This document shows positions 1 to 13,727 of a stretch of DNA of 45,350 nt, one piece after another. A model generated the notes under the pieces. It was given only the letters and a program-made list of their open reading frames with translations, searched no databases and was not told where the DNA came from. The stretch is from Bacillota bacterium. GTDB taxonomy: Bacteria; Bacillota; Limnochordia; Darwinibacteriales; Darwinibacteriaceae. The stretch lies in assembly GCA_029776155.1 (NCBI GenBank), contig JAKOTU010000059.1, positions 1 through 45,350 on the forward strand. Reading direction: 5' to 3'. Position 1 is the stretch's first letter, and each line of letters begins with the position of its first letter. The position numbers were made by a program, and so were the translations under genes.

Positions 1-1
1 C

Positions 2-1500
<1,499 letters not shown>

Positions 1501-1550
1501 GCTGCCCCTCCTTTCGCCTCATAGTTCGCTGTGCGCCCGCCTTTTCCTTT

Positions 1551-1588
1551 CCATAATAAAGCACGGCATGGCCTGGGCCATACCGTGC
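1551..1588 (-). terminator. Rho-independent terminator of the glycolytic operon (after eno)
   Basis: Thirteen bases after the eno stop there is an inverted repeat (GCACGGCATGGCC / GGCCATACCGTGC, 12 of 13 pairs, very short loop). On the minus strand it is followed by the T-rich run TTTATTATGG. It separates eno from the downstream beta-glucosidase gene. Confidence 0.8.
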
Positions 1589-1600
1589 CTTGCTGCTTGC

Positions 1601-4419
<2,819 letters not shown>

Positions 4420-4462
4420 GGTGATTCCACCTCCGGGAACAGCTGCTGAGATCACTTGGTTC

Positions 4463-5206
4463 TTAGTACTGTACAATGGCTGCAAAGCTGTTCGCTTCTA
4501 AGCTTGCCCCGCCTACCAAAGCACCATCGATCTCAGGTTGTTCCATAAATTCTTTAATGTTCCCAGGTTTCACGCTGCCGCCGTATTGAATCCGGACCTG
4601 TTGGGCCAGCTCAGCACCGTAGAGCTCCGCCAAGGTGCTGCGGATTCTGCCAATGGTCTGATTGGCATCATCGGCGTTGCAGTATTCACCCGTGCCAATG
4701 GCCCAGACGGGTTCATAGGCGATAACCACCTGGGTCAGCTGTTCGGGGGCAACTCCCGCTAAAGCACGGGTAGTCTGGGTCACCACCACATCTTCCGTCT
4801 TGCCGGTGCGGCGCTCTTCCAGGGTTTCGCCCACGCATAAAATGGGCTTGAGCCCAGTACTCAGCGCCTTGAGCACCTTCTGGTTGATCAGCTCGTCATC
4901 TTCCTTGAAGATCTGCCGCCGTTCGGAGTGACCCAGAATGACGTACTCACAGCCCACATCCAGCAGCATCCCCGGAGAAATCTCGCCGGTAAAGGCTCCT
5001 TGGTCTTCGAAATACATGTTCTGCGCACCCAGCTTAACCTTGGTTAGACCCAAGGCACTGAGGGCAGCCAGGCTGGTAAAAGGTGCACAAATGACCACTT
5101 CCACAGGGCTGTCTTTGACCTTGTCTTCCAGCTTACGCGCGGTTTCCACGGCCTCGCCCACGTTTTTGTGCATCTTCCAGTTGCCTGCGATGATGGGTGT
5201 ACGCAT
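4463..5206 (-). CDS. tpiA: Triosephosphate isomerase
   Basis: It interconverts dihydroxyacetone phosphate and glyceraldehyde-3-phosphate as a TIM-barrel dimer. At 247 residues the length is typical. Catalytic residues are visible: Lys11 in GNWKMHK, His93 in LGHSERR and Glu165 in AYEPVWAIGTG. The phosphate-binding YGGSVKPGN and GGASL motifs close the barrel. The ATG is preceded by GAGGTGA. It lies 13 bases after pgk and 43 bases before gpmI in the cggR-led operon. Confidence 0.98.
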   Translation of the reverse strand: MRTPIIAGNWKMHKNVGEAVETARKLEDKVKDSPVEVVICAPFTSLAALSALGLTKVKLGAQNMYFEDQGAFTGEISPGMLLDVGCEYVILGHSERRQIFKEDDELINQKVLKALSTGLKPILCVGETLEERRTGKTEDVVVTQTTRALAGVAPEQLTQVVIAYEPVWAIGTGEYCNADDANQTIGRIRSTLAELYGAELAQQVRIQYGGSVKPGNIKEFMEQPEIDGALVGGASLEANSFAAIVQY

Positions 5207-5219
5207 AGCTTCACCTCAA

Positions 5220-6401
5220 TTACTTGTCGTCTAAAGCTGCTACTCCCGGCAGCACCTTGCCTTCCAGGAACTCCAGGGAAGCTCCGCCGCCTGTGGAAAC
5301 GTGGGTCATCTTGTCCGCCAAGCCCATCTGCTCCACCGCCGCGGCCGAGTCGCCGCCGCCGATGATGGTTACGGCCGAGGAATCAGCCAAAGCCTGGGCC
5401 ACAGCCTTGGTGCCATGGGCGAAGGCTTCAAACTCGAATACTCCCATGGGCCCATTCCAGACCACGGTGCCGGCATTTTTCACAGCTTCACTAAACAGTT
5501 TAGCAGTTTCGGGGCCAATATCCAAGCCCTCCCAGTCCGCTGGGATATCCGAAATGGCTACCACTTTATGCTCGGCATCGGGGGCGTATTCTTTAGCCAC
5601 AACCACATCAACAGGAAGGAGCAACTTCACGCCTTTTTCTTCGGCCGCTGCCATGATCTGGCGGCAGAACTCCAGGCGTTCTTCATCTAACAGGGATTTC
5701 CCGATTTCATACCCTTGCGCCTTGAGGAAGGTGTAGGCCATACCGCCGCCGATAATCAGCGTATCCACCTTGTTCAGCAGAGCTTCGATCACGCCGATCT
5801 TATCCTTCACCTTGGCCCCGCCTAAAATGGCCACAAAGGGACGCTTGGGATCTTCCACTGCACCACCCAAGAACTCCAGCTCCTTCTCCATGAGGAAGCC
5901 GGAAACGGCGGGCAGGTAAGCGGCCACGCCGGTTGTGGAGGCATGGGCCCGGTGGGCTGTGCCAAAGGCATCGTTGACATAGATGTCCCCAAAAGCGGCC
6001 AAAGCTTTGGCAAATTCGGGCTCGTTTTCGGTCTCGGCAGCATGGAAGCGTACGTTTTCCAGCAGGAGCACTTCGCCCGGCTGCAGCTTAGCCACGGCCT
6101 CTTCCACTTCCGGCCCAATGCAGTCGTTAACCTTCTGCACAGGCTGACCCAGAAGCTCGCTGAGGCGTTTGGCAATAGGATCTAGGCGAAAAGCATCATC
6201 GGGCTTGCCCTTGGGCCGTCCGAAGTGGGACATGAGGATCACTTTGCCGCCTGCTTCCAGCACATACTTGATAGTGGGCAGGGCTGCCCTAATCCTTTTA
6301 TCGTCAGTAATCACGCCGTCCTGCATGGGCACGTTGAAGTCGACGCGCATCAATACCCTCTTGTCCTTCAAGTCCACATCGCGCACTGTTTTCTTGGCCA
6401 T
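5220..6401 (-). CDS. pgk: Phosphoglycerate kinase
   Basis: It makes ATP and 3-phosphoglycerate from 1,3-bisphosphoglycerate. The chosen start gives 393 residues ([25 protein letters not shown]). An ATG two codons upstream abuts the Shine-Dalgarno AAGGAGG with no spacing, whereas this one has six bases, so it is preferred. Family blocks include [22 protein letters not shown], the nucleotide-binding [11 protein letters not shown] and the C-terminal [11 protein letters not shown] and [14 protein letters not shown] hairpin lies in the 59-base spacer after gap; tpiA follows after 13 bases. Confidence 0.98.
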   Translation of the reverse strand: MAKKTVRDVDLKDKRVLMRVDFNVPMQDGVITDDKRIRAALPTIKYVLEAGGKVILMSHFGRPKGKPDDAFRLDPIAKRLSELLGQPVQKVNDCIGPEVEEAVAKLQPGEVLLLENVRFHAAETENEPEFAKALAAFGDIYVNDAFGTAHRAHASTTGVAAYLPAVSGFLMEKELEFLGGAVEDPKRPFVAILGGAKVKDKIGVIEALLNKVDTLIIGGGMAYTFLKAQGYEIGKSLLDEERLEFCRQIMAAAEEKGVKLLLPVDVVVAKEYAPDAEHKVVAISDIPADWEGLDIGPETAKLFSEAVKNAGTVVWNGPMGVFEFEAFAHGTKAVAQALADSSAVTIIGGGDSAAAVEQMGLADKMTHVSTGGGASLEFLEGKVLPGVAALDDK

Positions 6402-6420
6402 ATGCATCCTCCTTTGCGGA

Positions 6421-6447
6421 TGGAATCCCCCAAGAAGGGGGATTCCA
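6421..6447 (-). promoter_or_regulatory. Intergenic hairpin between gap and pgk
   Basis: This is a perfect 11-base-pair stem (TGGAATCCCCC / GGGGGATTCCA) with loop AAGAA, sitting between the gap stop and the pgk ribosome-binding site. No U-run follows on the transcribed strand, so it does not look like a full terminator. An mRNA stability, processing or partial-attenuation element is a reasonable inference. Confidence 0.6.
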
Positions 6448-6460
6448 GGTTAGTTTTGCT

Positions 6461-7477
<1,017 letters not shown>

Positions 7478-8506
7478 TTATTCTATTTCTTTCAGACTCA
7501 TCAGCCTCCGGGCTACCCCCTCATCGGTGATGCAGACATCGCAATAACCCCTGGACAACACTGCCATTACAGCCCATGCTTTGCTTCTACCACCCCCAAC
7601 GGCAATGACCAAAGGAATTCTCTCCAGATCCTCCAGGCGCAGCCCCACCGAAGCGGTGTTGCGCACAATCCGGCCCTGGGCGTCGAAGTAACAGCCGAAG
7701 GCCTCGCCCACCGCACCGGCGGCAATTAGGTCCATGATGGAAGCATCATCGAAGCCGCGCCGTTTAGCCATTTCTTCCGCTGTGCCGATCCCGTGGAGCA
7801 GAATATCTGCCCGGCGGCCCAAAGCAATAACACTGCGGATGCTGGGTTCGCTTAAGATCTGTTCCAAATTGCAGGGGCGCACATCCTCCGGCGCGTGGAG
7901 CAGCCGGTAAGTTCCCCCTAGGCCCTCAGCCAGGACCACAGCAATGGAGTTGGACTGGATTTTGATGTCTTCGCCCAACCCGCCCCGCACAGGAACTACG
8001 GTCACCCTGCGTCTAACGCCGTGGAGCTTGACAAACTCCGCCATGCTGGCCAAGGTGGTGCCGCCGGAGACGGCGATGATCTGACCGTCCTTCAGTACCT
8101 CGCAGAGGTATTCCCCGGCAGTCCTGGCCAGTTCCCGCTTGGCAGCAGGATCCTTGTCGCAGTCTCCGGGTACGATGATCATTTTCTGCACACCGAGGGC
8201 TGCCGCCAGTTTCTGTTCCAGCTGCTCCAGGCCGTAAGCCTCCCTGACCACATCCTGCAGCACCAGGAAAACCTGGTCGCCTTCGGAGGTGAGCTTAACG
8301 CCCAGGGAAGTGGTGTGCACCAAGCCCTGTTCCCGCAGTACGTCCAGTTCGCTGCGAATCACCCGCTCCGTCAGGCCCACCTGCGCGGCAATAAACCTGC
8401 GCCCAATAGGTCCTTGGTTACGGATAATCCTGAGCAGACGGTACCGCCGCTCCAACAGCTCCGCCAGTTCCGGCACGAGCTGCCGCAGGGCATTGTAACG
8501 GTCCAT
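7478..8506 (-). CDS. cggR: Central glycolytic genes regulator CggR (SorC/DeoR family)
   Basis: This transcriptional repressor is released from DNA by fructose-1,6-bisphosphate in Bacillus. It has 342 residues. The N-terminal winged helix-turn-helix covers about residues 20-80 (RFIAAQVGLTERVIRSELDVLREQGLV). The sugar-phosphate binding SorC domain follows, with the effector-site blocks AVSGGTTLASMAEFV, DDASIMDLIAAGAVGEAFG and AVGGGRSKAWAV. Its position immediately ahead of gap is diagnostic. A sequence matching the CggR operator layout lies just upstream, so autoregulation is likely. The ATG has a GGAGGAGG site about 12 bases ahead. Confidence 0.94.
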   Translation of the reverse strand: MDRYNALRQLVPELAELLERRYRLLRIIRNQGPIGRRFIAAQVGLTERVIRSELDVLREQGLVHTTSLGVKLTSEGDQVFLVLQDVVREAYGLEQLEQKLAAALGVQKMIIVPGDCDKDPAAKRELARTAGEYLCEVLKDGQIIAVSGGTTLASMAEFVKLHGVRRRVTVVPVRGGLGEDIKIQSNSIAVVLAEGLGGTYRLLHAPEDVRPCNLEQILSEPSIRSVIALGRRADILLHGIGTAEEMAKRRGFDDASIMDLIAAGAVGEAFGCYFDAQGRIVRNTASVGLRLEDLERIPLVIAVGGGRSKAWAVMAVLSRGYCDVCITDEGVARRLMSLKEIE

Positions 8507-8527
8507 GGTCGGACACCCCTCCTCCGG

Positions 8528-8563
8528 GACGTTTCGTGACCCACCGGGGTTTATTTTGTCCCG
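8528..8563 (-). promoter_or_regulatory. Putative CggR operator
   Basis: The Bacillus operator is two direct copies of CGGGAC-N6-TGTC separated by four bases. Upstream of cggR the minus strand reads CGGGAC, six bases, AACC, four bases, TGGGTC, six bases, CGTC. Spacing matches exactly. The first hexamer is perfect (6/6), the second 4/6, and the tetramers 1/4 and 3/4. It lies just downstream of a weak promoter candidate, where a repressor could act. The spacing match is direct observation; binding is inferred. Confidence 0.6.
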
Positions 8564-8566
8564 GCC

Positions 8567-8595
8567 CAGTTATCCTATTCTTTTCCTGCTGCCAA
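8567..8595 (-). promoter_or_regulatory. Weak promoter candidate for cggR-gap operon
   Basis: TTGGCA, 17 bases, then TAACTG. The -35 is good but the -10 is poor. It is placed here because it sits directly upstream of the CggR operator candidate and between whiA and cggR, where the Bacillus operon also has its promoter. Confidence 0.3.
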
Positions 8596-8612
8596 TTCCC
8601 TCCACAGACTTG

Positions 8613-9539
8613 TTAAGAGTTGGAGTGCAATTTGTCAAGTTGTCGCGCCTTTTCCCTAATCTGCCTGAGGCGGTAGTTTACACCAGATTTGCTCAGTTTG
8701 GGCTTCATCATCTCCCCCAGCTCCTGCAGTGAAGCATAGGGATGTTCCCGGCGCAGGCGGGCCACTTCCCGCAGTTTCGGGGGCAGCTCTTCCAAACCGA
8801 TCACCGCATCGATCAGTTCAATATCCTCCAATTGGGCCAACGCTGCCCTGACCGTCTTGTCCACATTAGCCGTCTCGCAGTTCACCAAGCGGTTCACTTG
8901 GTTGCGCATTTCTTTCATAATGCGCACGTTTTCAAAGTGGAGCAGGGCGCTGTGGGCTCCCATGAGGCCGAGCAATGAGGCAATCTGCCCCCCATCTTTC
9001 ATGTACACCACCAGCGAACCCTTCCTCTCCGTAAGGCCCGCCTCCAGATCCAGGGCAGCGATGGTGGCCAGGATTTTGCCGGCCACCCGGCTCTGTTCCG
9101 TGGAAATCTCCAGGTGATAGGTGCGCTCGGGATTGGTAATGGACCCGCCGCTCAGAAAAGCTCCCCGCAGATAAGCTCGGCGGCAGCACCTTTTGCGGGG
9201 CACATCACTACCGTCCAGGACACTCTGATCCTTAAGATCCTGATAGACTTGTCCCGCGTGCTGGCGCCCTAAAACCCGAACAGTGCAGATCTGGGAGCGC
9301 CGGGAGCGCGACTTGACCACCAGCACTTGGGTGGGCAGGTTTGGATAGAGCCCCTTGAGCATGATCAGAATCTTCCTGGCCACATACGGCCAAGAAGTGT
9401 TAAAATCCAAAACCTGGTTCTGCCTGCCCAGCAGAAAACCACTCATTTCATAAAAAGCGCTCAGCTCAGCCAGCCGGCAGCAGCGAGCATTGGGAATCAC
9501 CCTGGCCAGCTCTTGACGGGTATCATCGGAAAAGGCCAT
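8613..9539 (-). CDS. whiA: DNA-binding protein WhiA
   Basis: WhiA joins a LAGLIDADG-type homing-endonuclease fold to a C-terminal helix-turn-helix. It influences cell division and chromosome segregation in Bacillus and is a sporulation regulator in Streptomyces. At 308 residues the length is normal. The central RRAYLRGAFLSGGSI block and the C-terminal helix-turn-helix (SLQELGEMMKPKLSKSGVNY, about residues 265-285) are typical. The ATG lies 17 bases inside the end of the vanW-like gene, with AAGGGAG upstream, so the two are likely co-translated. In most Firmicutes whiA directly follows yvcK; here one gene intervenes. Confidence 0.95.
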   Translation of the reverse strand: MAFSDDTRQELARVIPNARCCRLAELSAFYEMSGFLLGRQNQVLDFNTSWPYVARKILIMLKGLYPNLPTQVLVVKSRSRRSQICTVRVLGRQHAGQVYQDLKDQSVLDGSDVPRKRCCRRAYLRGAFLSGGSITNPERTYHLEISTEQSRVAGKILATIAALDLEAGLTERKGSLVVYMKDGGQIASLLGLMGAHSALLHFENVRIMKEMRNQVNRLVNCETANVDKTVRAALAQLEDIELIDAVIGLEELPPKLREVARLRREHPYASLQELGEMMKPKLSKSGVNYRLRQIREKARQLDKLHSNS

Positions 9540-10368
9540 TCTCTTCGCTCCCTTCTCTCCCCAGGATCCACACCCTAACCCGCCACTTCTGAAATTCGGC
9601 CCGGACGATCACGGGCCACTCCAGGCTGTTGCGGAACTTAAAATCGGTGTAGGGCCAGGCCACGGCAGCATCCATGCCGTGCTTGATATAACTGGGGGCA
9701 ATGGAGTGGATGCGGCGCTCCACAATCTCCAGCCCAGCTAGGCGCACCGCGTTGTATAATGTAGTGGATGTCTGGCAGACTCCGCCCCCCACTCCAGGCA
9801 CCACCGCCTCCCCTAAGATGATGGGGGCATTGCGGTATCCTTTTTCCGGCGTGCGCTCCCCCACCACCTCATTAAAAGAAAAGACCTCGCCGGGCATGAC
9901 GATGGTGTTGTTGATGGCCTGGAGGGATAGGCGGATGTTGTGCACCCGGTCGGGACTGCCCATGAGGGGTGTAGAAAAGTCGCCGAGCACCTCAGTGAGC
10001 TGGGCCAGATGTTCGGTGCGGAAAAGGGGCACCACCGGGATACCGCGCAGATCCAGCTTGGTGTGGGCTGGGGCGGTAATAACCTCCTGCACTACGGCAT
10101 CCACATCAAAATATACCCCTTCCTCGTGGGGAATAATCTCCCCCGTCAGCTTATCCAAACTGGCGGGAACGGGCGGCCTCTGCCGGGAGCGCGCCATCTG
10201 CTCCACAATCACCCGCACCTCGCCGGGATAGTAATACTCCATAGCCCGATCTTCCAGGTACACCCCGGTCCGTACCCCAAACAACCTGCGGTGAATAGTG
10301 CGGTAAGCCGTGGGCAGGCCCACCCCCAAGGCCGTGATCAGCAGCAGCATGCCCGCGATCCTGCGCAT
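9523..10368 (-). CDS. VanW-family membrane-anchored protein
   Basis: At 281 residues, it has one N-terminal membrane anchor or signal segment (about 5-24) and a C-terminal VanW domain (about 130-270) with the family blocks VMPGEVFSFNEVVG, PIILGEAVVPGVGGGVCQTSTTLYNA and HGMDAAVAWPYTDFKFRN. VanW-like proteins are associated with the cell envelope; their biochemical role is not established. The ATG is chosen because GGGGGTGA lies six bases ahead; a TTG five codons upstream is in frame but lacks a site. The gene lies between yvcK and whiA and overlaps whiA. I infer a cell-wall role from the family and neighbours; no catalytic function can be claimed. Confidence 0.85.
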   Translation of the reverse strand: MRRIAGMLLLITALGVGLPTAYRTIHRRLFGVRTGVYLEDRAMEYYYPGEVRVIVEQMARSRQRPPVPASLDKLTGEIIPHEEGVYFDVDAVVQEVITAPAHTKLDLRGIPVVPLFRTEHLAQLTEVLGDFSTPLMGSPDRVHNIRLSLQAINNTIVMPGEVFSFNEVVGERTPEKGYRNAPIILGEAVVPGVGGGVCQTSTTLYNAVRLAGLEIVERRIHSIAPSYIKHGMDAAVAWPYTDFKFRNSLEWPVIVRAEFQKWRVRVWILGREGSEENGLFR

Positions 10369-10425
10369 AGATTTCACCCCCAAGCCAGTTTATTCGGCCT
10401 GGGGGGAAAATAATCCAAAGCAGGC

Positions 10426-11730
10426 TTAAACGGCCCTCTTGCCGTGCAGGCGCGCCTTGTCGCGCCCCTCCGCCAAACGGATAATCTCCTGGGCCAGTTT
10501 TAAGCTGTTGTGGCGCACCAAGTTCCGCTGATCCAAGACATCAGCTAGGTGCACCTTAATGCCCATCCGTTCAATCGCCGCGGCATCCACCCGTACAGGA
10601 TAGGCACCCTGCTTGGCGTATTTTTTCGCCTGGGCGCTGGACACACTGGCGTTGTTCACCAGCACGTAATCGAGCACAGACGGGGGCCCTAGATGGGCCA
10701 GGAGGGCGCTTACGTGGTCGCTCGCGCTGTAGCCGTCCGTCTCACCGGGCTGGGTCATAACATTGCACACATAAATGCACAGGGCTGGTGTCTGGGCTAG
10801 AGCTTCCGCAAACCCTGGAATGAGCAGGTTGGGAATGATGCTGGTGTACAGGCTTCCCGGACCGAGCACCACCACATCCGCGTGCATGATAGCTTCAATG
10901 GCTTCCGGCAGAGCGGTAGCGTTGGACGGCTCCAGAAACACCTTTTCTATTTTCTTCCCCTGTTCAGGAATGACGCTCTCACCTAAAACCTGGGAACCAT
11001 CGGTGTACACCGCGCCCAGGCGCACCGAGTCCAAGGTGGAAGGCAGCACCCGGCCCCGCACAGCCAGTACCTTGCTGAAGGCCCGGATCCCTTCCTCAAA
11101 ATCACCGGTGATGTCAGTCATGGCGGCGATGAACAAGTTGCCAAAACTGTGCCCAGCTAAACCCTCTCCCCAGGAAAAGCGGTACTGAAACAGAGTCTCC
11201 ATGAGGGGCTCCGTGTCGGCAAGGGCCACCAAGGTGTTGCGGATGTCACCAGGGGGCAGAATCCCCAGATCATCCCTGATCCTGCCCGAGCTGCCCCCAT
11301 CATCGGCCACGGTCACCACGGCGGTGATATTGGAGGTGTATTCCTTAAGACCCCGCAGCATGGTGGACAGTCCTGTGCCTCCACCGATGGCCACAATGCG
11401 CAGCCCCTTCTGCAGATTGCGGGCTTTGTACACGTGCTCCACCAAGTCAGGCACATCGGCGGGGCGAATAGCCTCTACCACCGAGTTGACCACATTGCGC
11501 ATGCCGATGCTCACGCCGGCTAGACCCAAGACTATAAGCGCCGCTCCGCATATTGCCGGGTTCACCGGCCACTCCGCGGCCCACGCTAGAATCCTTTGTT
11601 CCCAAAGGGAAAACAATGGGGTATTCAGCATGACCACCGCGCCGGTGACAATGGCAAATACCCCAAGCAGCAGCACAACTACCCAGCGCTTGACGCGCAT
11701 GCCTGGGTACAGCCATTTCAGTTTTCTCAC
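10426..11730 (-). CDS. yvcK: YvcK-type metabolic regulator with N-terminal membrane anchor (CofD-like)
   Basis: YvcK (gluconeogenesis factor) binds UDP-sugars such as UDP-GlcNAc. In Bacillus it is needed for growth on gluconeogenic substrates and for normal cell-wall synthesis. This 434-residue form has about 105 extra N-terminal residues with two membrane helices (about 14-36 and 57-78), then the YvcK/CofD domain with IGGGTGLSTMLRGLK (115-129), VVTVADDGGSSGRIR and GLAGHSFGNLFI. The start is GTG with GGGGAG upstream. It is downstream of nagA-nagB, which handle the same amino-sugar pool, and upstream of vanW-like and whiA. The usual neighbour rapZ (yvcJ) is not present in the window. Confidence 0.94.
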   Translation of the reverse strand: MRKLKWLYPGMRVKRWVVVLLLGVFAIVTGAVVMLNTPLFSLWEQRILAWAAEWPVNPAICGAALIVLGLAGVSIGMRNVVNSVVEAIRPADVPDLVEHVYKARNLQKGLRIVAIGGGTGLSTMLRGLKEYTSNITAVVTVADDGGSSGRIRDDLGILPPGDIRNTLVALADTEPLMETLFQYRFSWGEGLAGHSFGNLFIAAMTDITGDFEEGIRAFSKVLAVRGRVLPSTLDSVRLGAVYTDGSQVLGESVIPEQGKKIEKVFLEPSNATALPEAIEAIMHADVVVLGPGSLYTSIIPNLLIPGFAEALAQTPALCIYVCNVMTQPGETDGYSASDHVSALLAHLGPPSVLDYVLVNNASVSSAQAKKYAKQGAYPVRVDAAAIERMGIKVHLADVLDQRNLVRHNSLKLAQEIIRLAEGRDKARLHGKRAV

Positions 11731-11782
11731 TTAGCCCACTCCCCTTCTTCTGTTTGGACATTATTCCCGGGGAGCATGCGTG

Positions 11783-12505
11783 CTACAATCTGCTGGCCGC
11801 GGCCTGGTCAACCACCAGCGTCACCGCAGGATGCAGCTGCAGCACGGACGCTGGAACAGCAGTGGTTACGGGACCGTGCACCGTAGCGTAGATGGCATCG
11901 GCTTTGCTGCCGCCGCTGGCCATCAAGATGATCTCTTTAGCCTGCATAATGGTCTTAATGCCCATGGAAATCGCCTGTTTAGGCACCTCTTCTATAGATT
12001 CGAAGAAACGGGAATTATCTCTGATGGTACTCTCGGCCAAATCCACCACATGGGTGATACTGCCAAAACCCGTGCCCGGCTCGTTGAAACCAATGTGACC
12101 GTTGGTGCCAATACCCAGCAGCTGAAGGTCGATACCCCCCGCCTGCTTGATCAGTCCCTCGTAGCGTTGGCATTCCGCTTCCAGATCTTCGGCCAGTCCG
12201 TTGGGTATAAAGGTGCGCCGAGGGTCGATGTTCACTTTGGAGAAGAGGTTCTCCTGCATGTACCAGTGATAGCTCTGGGGGTGATCCCGCGCCAGCCCAA
12301 CATACTCATCCAGGTTAAAGGTGGTCAGCTTGCTGAAATCGGCTCCCCGGGCATGGTACTCCACCAAGAGCTCATATACCCCCAGGGGAGTGCTTCCTGT
12401 GGCTAGTCCCAGTACGCTGTTGGGTTTGCGCTGGATCTGCGCGCACACCATCTTGGCCACTTCCGCGCTCATGCTGTCAAAATTGGCCACCACAACGATC
12501 TTCAT
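11783..12505 (-). CDS. nagB: Glucosamine-6-phosphate deaminase
   Basis: It converts glucosamine-6-phosphate to fructose-6-phosphate and ammonia, feeding amino sugars into glycolysis. Length is 240 residues. The GLATGSTPLG phosphate loop, NLDEYVGL with the catalytic Asp, and GIGTNGHIGFNEPG with the catalytic His and Glu are present. Two ATGs are plausible: this one, with AAAGGAG six bases ahead and the typical MKIVVV start, or one two codons earlier with AAGGAG seven bases ahead. It follows nagA after about 20 bases and precedes yvcK by about 50 bases. It lacks the allosteric C-terminal extension of the long enterobacterial form, as is usual in Firmicutes. Confidence 0.96.
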   Translation of the reverse strand: MKIVVVANFDSMSAEVAKMVCAQIQRKPNSVLGLATGSTPLGVYELLVEYHARGADFSKLTTFNLDEYVGLARDHPQSYHWYMQENLFSKVNIDPRRTFIPNGLAEDLEAECQRYEGLIKQAGGIDLQLLGIGTNGHIGFNEPGTGFGSITHVVDLAESTIRDNSRFFESIEEVPKQAISMGIKTIMQAKEIILMASGGSKADAIYATVHGPVTTAVPASVLQLHPAVTLVVDQAAASRL

Positions 12506-12525
12506 TGCCATCTCCTTTCTCCTTC

Positions 12526-13701
12526 TTAAGCTGCGCTGTAAACCACACGGCCGCTGATAATGGTCTTCTGGACTTGGAAATCAGGAGTAAGCAGCACGAA
12601 GTCCGCTTTGTACCCTTCCCTAATCCAACCCCGGTACTTAAGGCCAATGGTCTGGGCCGGGTTGAAGCTGGCCATGCGGAAAGCATCCACAAGATCCACT
12701 CCAATCTTTTCGATCATATTCTGCACTGCCTGTTTCAGTGTTAAGGTGCTTCCCGCCAGACTCCCCTCCGGCAGACGGGCAGCCCCATCCCGTACATAGA
12801 TTTTATGATCACCTAGAACATACTCCCCATCAGGCAGCCCGGTCGCCTGCACCGAATCGGTGACCAGGACAATGCGCTCCGGGCCAAGGGCGCGCAGTAG
12901 CACCTTAATCGCGCCGGGGTGCACGTGGATCAAATCGGCAATAAGCTCCCCGTACAGCCCTGGTGTGGCCAGCACTGCCCCCACCACGCCTGGCTCCCGG
13001 TGATGCAGACCCCGCATGCCGTTGTAGGTGTGGGTCACATGGGTGATTCCCTGGGCAAAACCGGCCAGGGCCTCTTCATAGGTGGCATTGGTGTGCCCGA
13101 TGGACACCGTTATTCCCCGTTCCTTAAGCCAGGACACCGCCTCTAAGCCGCTGGGCACCTCCGGGGCGAGTGTAACCAGTTTTAAACGCTCCCCCAAGAT
13201 CCCGTAGAGCTGCTCCAATTCCTCCAGGTCTGCCTGGCGGATAGCCGGCCCGTACTGGGCCCCTTTATACTGTTCGTTGATGTAGGGCCCTTCCAGGTGG
13301 ATCCCGATCAACTCTGCCCCGTCGGCCAGGTCCTCATAGGCTGCGACCACTTCACACACCAACCGGGTTTTTTCCGGCGAGGCCGTGACCGTGCTGGGGA
13401 GAAAGCCAACGGTGCCATTCTGGGCCAAAAAACGGGCCATGGTCTCCAGGGCCTCCCTGGTGCCGTCCATCAGCTCCGCTCCCGCACAGCCGTGCATATG
13501 AACATCAATCAAGCCGGGTGCAATCAGCCCCCCCTGGGCATCAATAATCTCAAACACCCCGGGAATGGCCGCTTCCACCACCCGCTCTCCCTCTTCCTTC
13601 CCGGCTACGAGCAAGATCCGGTCGCCAATGGTAACCACCGTACCCTGCTCTAAGACCTGATCCGCAACCACTGTGCCGTTGGTGATGATCAAGTGCTTCA
13701 C
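12526..13701 (-). CDS. nagA: N-acetylglucosamine-6-phosphate deacetylase
   Basis: It removes acetate from GlcNAc-6-phosphate, the first committed step in amino-sugar and peptidoglycan recycling. It has 391 residues. This amidohydrolase has the metal-binding HxH at His68/His70 (DVHMHG), the metal Glu in GIHLEGPYIN, histidines in SIGHTNATY and THTYNGMRGLHHREPG, and the catalytic Asp in VTDSVQATG. The start is GTG with GGAGGAGG upstream. It heads the nagA-nagB-yvcK-vanW-whiA run and is divergent from an ABC importer; the shared spacer has a direct repeat that may be an operator. Confidence 0.96.
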   Translation of the reverse strand: MKHLIITNGTVVADQVLEQGTVVTIGDRILLVAGKEEGERVVEAAIPGVFEIIDAQGGLIAPGLIDVHMHGCAGAELMDGTREALETMARFLAQNGTVGFLPSTVTASPEKTRLVCEVVAAYEDLADGAELIGIHLEGPYINEQYKGAQYGPAIRQADLEELEQLYGILGERLKLVTLAPEVPSGLEAVSWLKERGITVSIGHTNATYEEALAGFAQGITHVTHTYNGMRGLHHREPGVVGAVLATPGLYGELIADLIHVHPGAIKVLLRALGPERIVLVTDSVQATGLPDGEYVLGDHKIYVRDGAARLPEGSLAGSTLTLKQAVQNMIEKIGVDLVDAFRMASFNPAQTIGLKYRGWIREGYKADFVLLTPDFQVQKTIISGRVVYSAA

Positions 13702-13727
13702 GTAGGCACACCTCCTCCACGTAACTA

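Noticed and set aside
1501..1560. Separate promoter for the beta-glucosidase gene
   Set aside because: TATTAT occurs at the right place on the minus strand but any -35 falls inside the eno terminator hairpin and does not match; not strong enough to call.
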